A stretch of 5,716 nucleotides of DNA from JBAYJY01 sp041664945 (lineage in GTDB: Bacteria; UBP15; UBA6099), in contig JBAYJY010000242.1 in the NCBI GenBank assembly GCA_041664945.1, positions 1 through 5,716 of the forward strand, in the 5' to 3' direction. Of the stretch, positions 1 through 5,716 are shown in pieces. The position numbers and the translations under genes are program-made. The notes beneath the pieces are model-generated. The model was not told where the DNA came from and searched no databases. It was given only the letters and a program-made list of their open reading frames with translations. Each line of letters opens with the position of its first letter. The first letter of the stretch is position 1.

Positions 1-61
1 CGAGCAACATCGTGAACGCAAGCGCAATAACAATCATTCCCGGTTTCAATGCTTTTTTCAT
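1..61 (-). CDS. Start of a probable exported protein (partial, 3' end outside window)
   Basis: ATG at 61-59 opens a frame that stays open to the left edge and gives 20 residues: MKKALKPG followed by the hydrophobic stretch MIVIALAFTMLL. Two lysines, a third after the Leu, then an uninterrupted hydrophobic core is the layout of a Sec signal peptide or signal anchor. A strong AAGAGGTG Shine-Dalgarno sits five bases upstream, and a plausible promoter lies in the AT-rich gap before it. No cleavage site or mature sequence is visible, so the product cannot be identified. It follows the barrel gene on the same strand, which suggests a further envelope component, but its own promoter means it may be regulated separately. 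Confidence 0.72.
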   Translation of the reverse strand, partial: MKKALKPGMIVIALAFTMLL

Positions 62-66
62 GATTA

Positions 67-74
67 CACCTCTT
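67..74 (-). promoter_or_regulatory. Shine-Dalgarno of the left-edge gene
   Basis: The minus strand reads AAGAGGTG, then five bases (TAATC), then ATG at 61. It matches the anti-Shine-Dalgarno well at a good spacing and is the best ribosome-binding site in the window. It is the main support for calling the short partial gene at the left edge. Confidence 0.75.
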
Positions 75-83
75 AGATATTAT

Positions 84-105
84 TCAACTTTATAATAATA
101 GTTGA
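84..105 (-). other. Small inverted repeat in the leader of the left-edge gene
   Basis: TCAACT (84-89) and AGTTGA (100-105) are perfect 6-base complements around a 10-base A/T loop. The repeat lies between the putative transcription start and the Shine-Dalgarno. It is too weak and lacks the U-run needed for a terminator. It might be a leader hairpin or a small operator, or it may be chance in AT-rich DNA. Confidence 0.2.
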
Positions 106-123
106 TATACTACGTCCTTATAT

Positions 124-154
124 ATTATACCCCCAAAATACAACAATGAAGCAA
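124..154 (-). promoter_or_regulatory. Candidate sigma70-type promoter for the left-edge gene
   Basis: The minus strand has a perfect TATAAT (129-124). A TTGCTT hexamer (154-149) lies 19 bases upstream, which is a long spacer. TTGTTG is also present but too close to this -10. Transcription would start near 117, leaving a leader of about 55 bases before the ATG at 61. The region is very AT-rich, so chance matches are likely; the strong -10 and the position between a stop codon and a well-placed Shine-Dalgarno are the real support. Confidence 0.42.
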
Positions 155-158
155 TATA

Positions 159-2741
159 TCAATAAAAAATTGAATATTTGAAATTGAACAAATTCTCCTG
201 ATACAAAAGGAATAAATTCCTGTTGTATTCAAGAGATATTTCAGTGTTGTTGTTGGGATCCACCAGGCCGAAATTAATTTTTTGCGTTGTTCTGTCCAGT
301 GTGTCCTGCACTTTGTTTGCTTTTTCGAAGCTTATGCGAACGTCGCTCCAGTCGGACAAATCGTATGATGCGCCGTAAGTATTCTTGCTTTCAGGGCCGT
401 AAAAGTTATTGTTGAGCTTGCTCATTTTATAGGTGAGAGTCGCTTTTTTTGTGATAGGAGATTGCAGGTTCAAATTCAGAAGTCGCTCGTTTTCGTCATC
501 GCTGTTGTTTCTCTGCGTCTGGTCGAGCTTATAAGAAACCTGCGCGCTTGAAGTCCCGATTTTGTGTGTCAGGTCCAAAGAGTTGGAGGTCGTATCCTTC
601 CATGTGGCGCCTTTGTCGTAATAAGTGAGTTTGAATCTGTATTCGAGGCCGGTTGAGGGCCGCTTTGAAAACGGAACCATTTTGAAAACGAGAGGATATG
701 AGACGGTGTGGCTGACGCCGTCTCTGAAAGTGCGCCGCCAGAACCCGAGCACTGACGTGAATTGTTTGCTGAACTGATATTGCATAGAGCTTCTGAACTC
801 CACAAGACCATAGGAAGCAAAGCCGCCTTCAGTGCGGAAGGCGCTTCCTACGTTTTCATAATTCGAGGAAAGAGACAGCTTGTTTTTGCGGTAAGCGGTT
901 TCAAGCCTGTATGCCTTGTCGTCACCGAGATCGCTGTACTTGCTTGTCGCCCATTCGAATTTCGTATCAACCTGTTTGATTTTTTTCTCGAAGTTGAATC
1001 CGTAAAGGCTGTTTTTGATAGAGTCGGCGATGCCGTTCGCGTCTTTAAGGTCGTTGGCAACGAAATGCGCGCCGATTAGAAGGCCGTTTGTGCGTTGTGT
1101 TGAAACCCGGAAGCCGGAAAGGTTGATGTTCCTCCCGGCGCGCGCTTTCTTAAATTTGCCTGTGAATAAGTCGTACTTTGTGTTGCCGAGAGTGTGCGTG
1201 AATTCAGCGCCCTCCAGCCACTGTCCCGACATTGAGTAAGAGGAATATTTTGGCTGAATGTCGTAAAACGTGAGATTTTCGCGCTTGCTTTCGAGCACTC
1301 CGGAGAGCTTTTTCAACTGATGTATGGTTTCAGAGTCGTCTCCGTCTGTCGTGCCTTCCATCCTAATATTCATATTAAATTGAGGCGTTCTGAATATGGT
1401 TTTCGATTTTTCTTTTGAAGGAGGAAGTTGTGTTCTCAGGCCGAACTGATAGAAGAATGCGTTATGCGTGCGTTGCGAACTGCGTTCGGTGTCGCCGTTG
1501 ATGGCCATTGTTTCGACGCCGTAAGTGGTTTCGACGGCATATTGCAGTCTGTTGCTGATTGGCACATAGCCGGACTGCGCGATTTGCGGCGGGAGATACT
1601 GGACGTTTTCAGCGGCTGTTTCAACAGGAGCGGTTTGAGATGGCGCCGGCGTTTCCGCAGCAGCGGCTGTGACGGTTGTTTGCGCTGAGAATACGGGAAC
1701 AGGCGTGGCGATCGCTTCTGCGATAGTTGTCGCGGCGGCCATCTGATTTTCGTAACGTGTCGCGCCGGTGAGAGCAGAGGCGGCGACGGTGATGTTTTTA
1801 GGAGATTTCGGAGCCTGTTTTTCGGCTGGTTTTTTCACTGCCTCCGGAGCGCTTGCGGAAGCGGCTGGTTGTTGCGTTGCGACGACAGGCGGCCCGGCCA
1901 CTGAGAAAGACCATGCCAGCGGCTTTAGAGTTGTTCCCGCGGAGTTCCTGAAAATAGCTTCGACATTATGCCGCCCGGCGGCCAAGCTTGTTTTAGGCAC
2001 GTACAGAATGTAACTGTCAGTAACGTCGCTTTCCGATGTGACATCCCGGCCGTTCAAAATAAGGCGCGCCGTTTTCGAGTCGACGTCCTCGGGTAAATTT
2101 TTGAAATTCAAACCGATAATCGGCGTTGTGTTTTTCGTTATATTGTCCGGGGCGGGGTAGGCGAATCGAAGAGGAGCGGCGCCTGAAATAGAGAAACTCC
2201 ACTGCACCTCACGTTTGTAAGAACCGTTGTTGGCGCTTAGTTTAAGGAGCGCGGTGTGTTTGCCTTGCGTCAAATCGGAGGCGGATGTGTAGAAAATATA
2301 GCCGGGACCGCGGTCGGCCATCTTTGTCACATCCTCGCCGTCGAGCAATAAAACGGAATCAATGTTTTTAATGGAATTCGGAAGATTCTGATAGTCGGCG
2401 CCTACAGTGGGGCGCTGGTTGTTTAAGTTCGCGAAATTGCGCGGATAGGAAACAACGCCTGAAGGCAAGGCGGCGCTTTGCTTCGAGGAAGAAGCCGCCT
2501 TCACGGTTCCTTTAGCCGCCGCAGCCGTTTTTTTAACGGCATCAGGTTTCGCCGAAGGTTTCTTGGCGGGCGCCTCTTTGCCTTTTATCGCTGTGGAAAC
2601 GGATGTCTTGGGCGCCGGCATTTTAGCCTTTTCGCCCTCACCGTTATTTTTGGCGGCGCCGAATGCCGGAACTGCCAGATTCAAGCACAAAAAAAGCACG
2701 GCCGGAATCACCGGCAAATAGTTTTTTCTTGTTGGTTTCAT
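159..2741 (-). CDS. Outer-membrane beta-barrel protein with N-terminal tandem Ig-like repeats
   Basis: This encodes 860 residues from the ATG at 2741-2739. An in-frame ATG at 2768 would add nine residues, but it has no Shine-Dalgarno. The inner ATG has a weak AAGAAG before it and gives a compact signal peptide (basic MKPTRKN, hydrophobic core, cleavage near AFG-AA, residues 28-30). Then come a Lys/Ala/Pro-rich linker (about 31-95), two homologous Ig-like repeats (about 98-187 and 193-283), an Ala/Pro/Thr linker (about 284-390), and a C-terminal region of about 470 residues made of short alternating polar/hydrophobic, aromatic-rich segments. By eye I count roughly two dozen candidate strands. 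It ends FKYSIFY, with F, Y, I and Y at alternating positions up to the terminal residue, as in BAM-recognised barrel signals. The Ig repeats lie on the N-terminal side, so they would be periplasmic unless translocated. I cannot assign the barrel to a named porin, TonB-receptor or autotransporter family; no TonB box or plug was recognised. It lies just downstream of the multi-domain gene and is probably expressed with it. Confidence 0.93.
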   Translation of the reverse strand: MKPTRKNYLPVIPAVLFLCLNLAVPAFGAAKNNGEGEKAKMPAPKTSVSTAIKGKEAPAKKPSAKPDAVKKTAAAAKGTVKAASSSKQSAALPSGVVSYPRNFANLNNQRPTVGADYQNLPNSIKNIDSVLLLDGEDVTKMADRGPGYIFYTSASDLTQGKHTALLKLSANNGSYKREVQWSFSISGAAPLRFAYPAPDNITKNTTPIIGLNFKNLPEDVDSKTARLILNGRDVTSESDVTDSYILYVPKTSLAAGRHNVEAIFRNSAGTTLKPLAWSFSVAGPPVVATQQPAASASAPEAVKKPAEKQAPKSPKNITVAASALTGATRYENQMAAATTIAEAIATPVPVFSAQTTVTAAAAETPAPSQTAPVETAAENVQYLPPQIAQSGYVPISNRLQYAVETTYGVETMAINGDTERSSQRTHNAFFYQFGLRTQLPPSKEKSKTIFRTPQFNMNIRMEGTTDGDDSETIHQLKKLSGVLESKRENLTFYDIQPKYSSYSMSGQWLEGAEFTHTLGNTKYDLFTGKFKKARAGRNINLSGFRVSTQRTNGLLIGAHFVANDLKDANGIADSIKNSLYGFNFEKKIKQVDTKFEWATSKYSDLGDDKAYRLETAYRKNKLSLSSNYENVGSAFRTEGGFASYGLVEFRSSMQYQFSKQFTSVLGFWRRTFRDGVSHTVSYPLVFKMVPFSKRPSTGLEYRFKLTYYDKGATWKDTTSNSLDLTHKIGTSSAQVSYKLDQTQRNNSDDENERLLNLNLQSPITKKATLTYKMSKLNNNFYGPESKNTYGASYDLSDWSDVRISFEKANKVQDTLDRTTQKINFGLVDPNNNTEISLEYNRNLFLLYQENLFNFKYSIFY
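1893..2450 (-). repeat. Two tandem Ig-like repeats within the barrel protein
   Basis: The two units occupy about 2450-2181 and 2165-1893, each about 90 residues. At protein level they share, in order: P-(T/I)-(V/I)-G near the start, (Y/F)-x-NLP, an L-(D/N)-G-x-DVT turn, a Y-(I/L)-x-Y strand, an L-x-x-G-(K/R)-H hairpin, and a closing WSFS-(I/V)-x-G. The 'G-x-DVT ... G-x-H ... W-x-F' pattern is common in bacterial Ig-like domains. The order and spacing of shared positions point to an internal duplication, now well diverged. Confidence 0.78.
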
Positions 2742-2782
2742 TGTCTTCTTTAGTCGTGAAACTCCCATTAGTCAGTTTTATT

Positions 2783-5716
2783 TCAGCGCGTTTGAGCGGA
2801 GAAAACAAGATTGCAAGGCTTTTGAGCCTGTATAAAGTAACCGGCCCAGGGTTTAAGCGTCGAGTCTGTGTATTCGACGTATCCGGCCGCAGTGTCATAG
2901 GTGAAAAGTTTGGACGAAACAAGACCTGCCTGCCGGGCTTCCGCGATCGTATAGGACTGTCCGTCGGATTCAAACGAAATGTTATCGCCCCACGGAATCT
3001 CGAATGTGTAAGGATCGCCCAAGAGGTTCCAGCCTTTGGTGAGCGGAAGAGAGATAGAGCGCGATTCGGGAATTGTTTTCCCGGTGACATTCAAACTTTT
3101 CTCAACATCAGAGAAAATCCAGTAAGCGACGCCGGCTTGAATATCCACGCCCTGAGCGTTGTCCGGAGAAAGATATGCGTTGTCGTAAAGCTGGAAAACG
3201 TGAATTGTCCTGAATTCATCTTTGAATTGTTCGCGAACGTCCGTTCGTGATGTATCGACTGGGAAGGTAATGAGACTCCATCCGGTTTTAATGGATCGAG
3301 TGAGAGTTTCCTCTGGCTGTTGAGGAGCATTCACGGCAACGGCGAACCGTCTCGGCGAGCCGCCCGAAACGAATAGGTAATCGCCGCCGAGCGGATCTAC
3401 AGCCGCTCCGGTCGCAAGATCGCGGATTGTCACTTGATACCCCGCGGGAATGTTTGCCGCATTCGGGAACGAAAGGCGCACCTCTTCGTTCTTCAAGTCG
3501 GTGTCTACTGCGAACTCCCATGAATCGACGCCGTCTGAAGGCGGCCTCACATCGCCGGCATAACGGCCGGCGCTCGCCTTCCAGTCATCTTTCTGGAAAT
3601 AAACGCTTACGTATGGATCGATCGCCGGAGGCTCCGGAATGTCGAGCCCGTCAAAGCCGACTCTCGATCCGGAAACGATTCCGATGTAGTTGTCGGTGTC
3701 CGCGACATCGCCGGCTCTTGCGGATATGTCCAATTTGAAATCGAACTCACGGCCGCGCACTATTCTGGCGACGCCGCCGCTGTCCGCGCCGGGATCGAAA
3801 AGAAGGTCGCATCCGAGCGGCACAATTGAGTTTGCGCCGCATTTCACGAAATAGCCTTTGCCCGGTTCGAGTTGGTCGGCGGGGCCTTTCTGCTGATAGC
3901 CGTTGTTGAGGTATGCATAAGCCACGCCGCCGACAATCCATCCGTTCACCGATGCGTCCGACATGCTGAGAGTCTGTTCCGTTCCTGTCTTTTTAACGCG
4001 GACGTTGCCCCAGATCATGTTCTTATTGAACGGCGTTCCAATCTGGTTCCATCCGTTGGCCATATGGACTGATTTCGCAGTCGTCGTGTTTTCGACTTCG
4101 AGCGTAAGCGAGTAACTTAAATCGCTGCTGAAGGGCCGGATCCAGAAACCGTTTCCGATACCGACCGGGAATTCGGTCAGATACTTAAAGAGAATCGGAT
4201 CGTCCTGAGAGATTGTCGGATCCCATCGCCGCAGAGCGTAGTTGCCGCTGCCGAGGAAGGCCGCAGGGTTGGAGCTAAGAGGTTTTCCGGGAATTCCAAC
4301 CATCGTCCACGTTCCGGCGGGCAAAGTGCGCGTAACGCTCGTGGTGTTGAAAACGTTCACGATGACTGATGTCTGTGTCGCGTTTCCGACGAGGTCCGTC
4401 GCGCTTAACTTGATGGTGTAAGTTGCTGAAAGGCCGCTTGTGTCCCATGTCGCCAAAGCGGCGGAGGTCACGGCGGAGCTGCCTGTAAATATCGTCTTAT
4501 ACGCGCCCGGCGCGGTTCCCGGCCCGTATTCGACTTTATAGGAAGCGATGCCCTTGTCGTCGCTGACGCTTCCTACAATTTGAACTGAAGCGCCGGAAAT
4601 GCTCTGGCCGGCGGAAGGCGAAGTGATTGAAGCCGCCGGAGGCACAACGTCGTAAGTGACGGTCGCCGTCTGAGTGGCGGTGTTGCCGACAAAGTCGGCC
4701 GCTACTGCGATAAGTGTGTTCGTTCCGGCTATGAGAGTGACTGAAGTCGAAAATTTGCCGTCTGAGGCGACTGTCGCCGCTGTGTTGGTCGAAGCTTGCT
4801 GATTGGTGATTGAAACGGTCGCGCCAGGTTCGGTTTTTCCGCTGACGGTAATGTGGTTGATGCCTGTAATAACGCCGTTGATTGCGATCTGAGCGCCTTC
4901 TGGGTCAAGGTCCATCGGAGGCGGAATGGAGTCGCGAGTTGGAATTCCGCTTAATTCAATGGTATTTGTATCCGTATTTCTAGCAGGGGAAGAGTCCTGA
5001 GCGTGAACGACGAAGTAGTAAGGCGTTCCATTCTGGAGCGGCGTGCCGTTATTCAAAGTTGTTGCGCGGAAAGTTAAATTCTGTGTTGTGAAAGCCGATC
5101 CGGAGAAGTTCTGTCCGGCTGCTGAAGCGGCGACGTATATCCGGTAGGTGATCGGAACAGACTGATCGGTTGCGGGTTCCCAGGAAAGATCGAGGGCGCC
5201 GCCGATCTGCGGGTCTGAAATGCCGGCAATACCGCCGAAAAGCGGCGGATCTATGTCGTTGAAGTCGATGGTGCTGCCGCACACGATAAGAGATTCGGCA
5301 GTCTGAATTCCGCCGGGATTGTTTGCGGCGACAGTGAAGCAGTAAGTAGTCGCCTGTTGGAGATTTATGAATTCATAAACAGGGTAGGGCGAAGTGGCCG
5401 GCGCTATCGGTTTGTTTTTCACCCTGAACGTATAAGTAGATGAGGCGGAGTTCCCATTTGCGTTGACCGCGACAGTAAGTATGTGGCCTTTGCCGGTTCC
5501 TCCCTGAGCCGGTGACGGGTCGTAAGTGGGCGTTATTGATTGAACGGATACCGGATTGGCAAGGGTGCTGATGTTTACGGTGTGAGTCGCGGATATGTTG
5601 TTCCATGAGCCGCGAAGCTGGTTGTTATTGTCGCGGGTCAGCACATCATAGCGGTAAGCCGCGCCGGGCTGAAGTCCGGAATCGTTGAGGCTCGTGCCGT
5701 TGTTCCAGTTGAGGGC
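2783..5716 (-). CDS. Large multi-domain FN3/Ig-like exported-type protein, 5' end outside window (partial)
   Basis: The frame is open to the right edge and ends at TGA (2785-2783), giving 977 visible residues. A GTG at 5644 is not a credible start: the 24 codons before it continue an FN3-like domain (LQPGAAYRYDV) with no break. Domains in fragment numbering: partial FN3 about 1-56; FN3-like about 57-148 (ATTYCFTVAANNPGG); FN3-like about 156-260 (NGTPYYFVVHAQD); Ig-like of the 'TEPGATV...GTNT...D.VGN' type about 270-357; a second Ig-like about 358-457 (DLVGNATQ); module pair A-B about 461-641; a beta-sandwich about 649-796 with DNYIGI, FDGLDIPEPP and YVSVYF; module pair A'-B' about 805-972. 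These folds are usual in exported adhesive, structural or carbohydrate-associated proteins. I see no catalytic motif, transmembrane helix, LPXTG, PEP-CTERM or recognisable C-terminal sorting domain. The next gene starts 41 bases downstream with no terminator between, so co-transcription is likely. The function is unknown; a surface or secreted adhesin or structural protein is inferred. Confidence 0.93.
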   Translation of the reverse strand, partial: ALNWNNGTSLNDSGLQPGAAYRYDVLTRDNNNQLRGSWNNISATHTVNISTLANPVSVQSITPTYDPSPAQGGTGKGHILTVAVNANGNSASSTYTFRVKNKPIAPATSPYPVYEFINLQQATTYCFTVAANNPGGIQTAESLIVCGSTIDFNDIDPPLFGGIAGISDPQIGGALDLSWEPATDQSVPITYRIYVAASAAGQNFSGSAFTTQNLTFRATTLNNGTPLQNGTPYYFVVHAQDSSPARNTDTNTIELSGIPTRDSIPPPMDLDPEGAQIAINGVITGINHITVSGKTEPGATVSITNQQASTNTAATVASDGKFSTSVTLIAGTNTLIAVAADFVGNTATQTATVTYDVVPPAASITSPSAGQSISGASVQIVGSVSDDKGIASYKVEYGPGTAPGAYKTIFTGSSAVTSAALATWDTSGLSATYTIKLSATDLVGNATQTSVIVNVFNTTSVTRTLPAGTWTMVGIPGKPLSSNPAAFLGSGNYALRRWDPTISQDDPILFKYLTEFPVGIGNGFWIRPFSSDLSYSLTLEVENTTTAKSVHMANGWNQIGTPFNKNMIWGNVRVKKTGTEQTLSMSDASVNGWIVGGVAYAYLNNGYQQKGPADQLEPGKGYFVKCGANSIVPLGCDLLFDPGADSGGVARIVRGREFDFKLDISARAGDVADTDNYIGIVSGSRVGFDGLDIPEPPAIDPYVSVYFQKDDWKASAGRYAGDVRPPSDGVDSWEFAVDTDLKNEEVRLSFPNAANIPAGYQVTIRDLATGAAVDPLGGDYLFVSGGSPRRFAVAVNAPQQPEETLTRSIKTGWSLITFPVDTSRTDVREQFKDEFRTIHVFQLYDNAYLSPDNAQGVDIQAGVAYWIFSDVEKSLNVTGKTIPESRSISLPLTKGWNLLGDPYTFEIPWGDNISFESDGQSYTIAEARQAGLVSSKLFTYDTAAGYVEYTDSTLKPWAGYFIQAQKPCNLVFSAQTR
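2801..3304 (-). repeat. Second A'-B' pair of 'GWNL-G-P / GYF' modules at the C-terminus
   Basis: Module A' (about 3304-3074) opens with GWSLITFPVD and closes with GVAYWIFS. Module B' (about 3061-2801) opens with GWNLLGDPY, has a PWGDN segment and closes with WAGYFIQA. B' aligns with B through the WG(N/D) motif, a short Ser/Thr-rich strand, a tyrosine-rich strand and the GYF close. The protein ends about five residues after this module, so these modules take the place of any C-terminal sorting domain. Confidence 0.62.
3794..4336 (-). repeat. First A-B pair of 'GWNL-G-P / GYF' modules
   Basis: Module A (about 4336-4091) opens with TWTMVGIPGKPL and closes with GNGFWIRP. Module B (about 4075-3794) opens with GWNQIGTPF, has an IWGN segment and closes with GKGYFVK. 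Each is bounded by a Trp-x-x-(hydrophobic)-G-x-P opening and a G-(Y/F)-(F/W) closing. The pair corresponds to the second pair at 2801-3304, with B matching B' more clearly than A matches A'. Confidence 0.62.

Noticed and set aside
2685..2687. Cysteine in LFLC of the barrel protein's signal peptide as a lipoprotein lipobox
   Set aside because: It sits inside the hydrophobic core with Leu at the -1 position, not L-(A/S)-(G/A)-C, and a normal cleavage site follows. The protein ends in a barrel, not a lipid-anchored domain.
2742..2782. Terminator between the two large genes
   Set aside because: No GC-rich hairpin or T-run on the transcribed strand was found in the gap.
2644..3090. Minus-strand open frame of 148 codons bridging the two genes
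   Set aside because: It runs out of frame through two well-supported genes; its translation is Arg/Ser/Pro-rich and shows no coherent features.
2663..3250. Plus-strand open frame of 195 codons across the junction of the two large genes
   Set aside because: It lies antisense to the signal peptide of one gene and the C-terminal modules of the other, has no Shine-Dalgarno, and its translation shows no domain-like pattern. It is a shadow frame.
5642..5644. GTG as the start of the multi-domain gene
   Set aside because: The frame is open to the window edge and the preceding 24 codons continue an FN3-like domain; there is no Shine-Dalgarno or signal peptide here.
1..5716. CRISPR array, tRNA, rRNA, insertion sequence or attachment site
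   Set aside because: No regularly spaced direct repeats, cloverleaf, transposase frame or terminal inverted repeats were seen; coding frames account for almost all of the window.

Overview
The window holds two large minus-strand coding regions that fill nearly all of it, plus the first 20 codons of a third minus-strand gene at the left edge. Transcription therefore runs from the right edge to the left edge. Coding DNA is of moderate GC content, and the one real intergenic gap (62-158) is strongly AT-rich. The host is most likely a diderm (outer-membrane) bacterium. One product has a Sec signal peptide and a long aromatic-rich beta-strand region ending in an outer-membrane-type C-terminal signal. 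The mix of FN3 domains, Ig-like domains and 'GWNL-G-P ... GYF' modules recalls large exported proteins of poorly cultivated bacterial phyla, but the phylum cannot be fixed from this sequence.

Region by region, in transcription order. (1) 5716-2783: the C-terminal 977 residues of a large exported-type protein whose start lies beyond the right edge. It has FN3-like domains, two bacterial Ig-like domains, then two pairs of 'GWNL-G-P/GYF' modules separated by a distinct beta-sandwich. (2) 2782-2742: a 41-base junction with no terminator, so the next gene is probably co-transcribed. (3) 2741-159: an outer-membrane protein with a signal peptide, a Lys/Ala/Pro linker, two tandem Ig-like repeats, a second Ala/Pro/Thr linker, and a beta-barrel domain of about 470 residues. 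(4) 158-62: an AT-rich spacer with a plausible sigma70-type promoter and a good Shine-Dalgarno. (5) 61-1: the start of a gene whose product begins with a signal-peptide-like segment.

All three products look destined for the envelope. The most interesting reading, which is inference, is that the multi-domain protein and the Ig-barrel protein form a coupled surface unit, with the barrel protein anchoring, displaying or exporting its partner. Neither large protein shows a catalytic motif I can recognise, and I could not assign a gene symbol to any gene.
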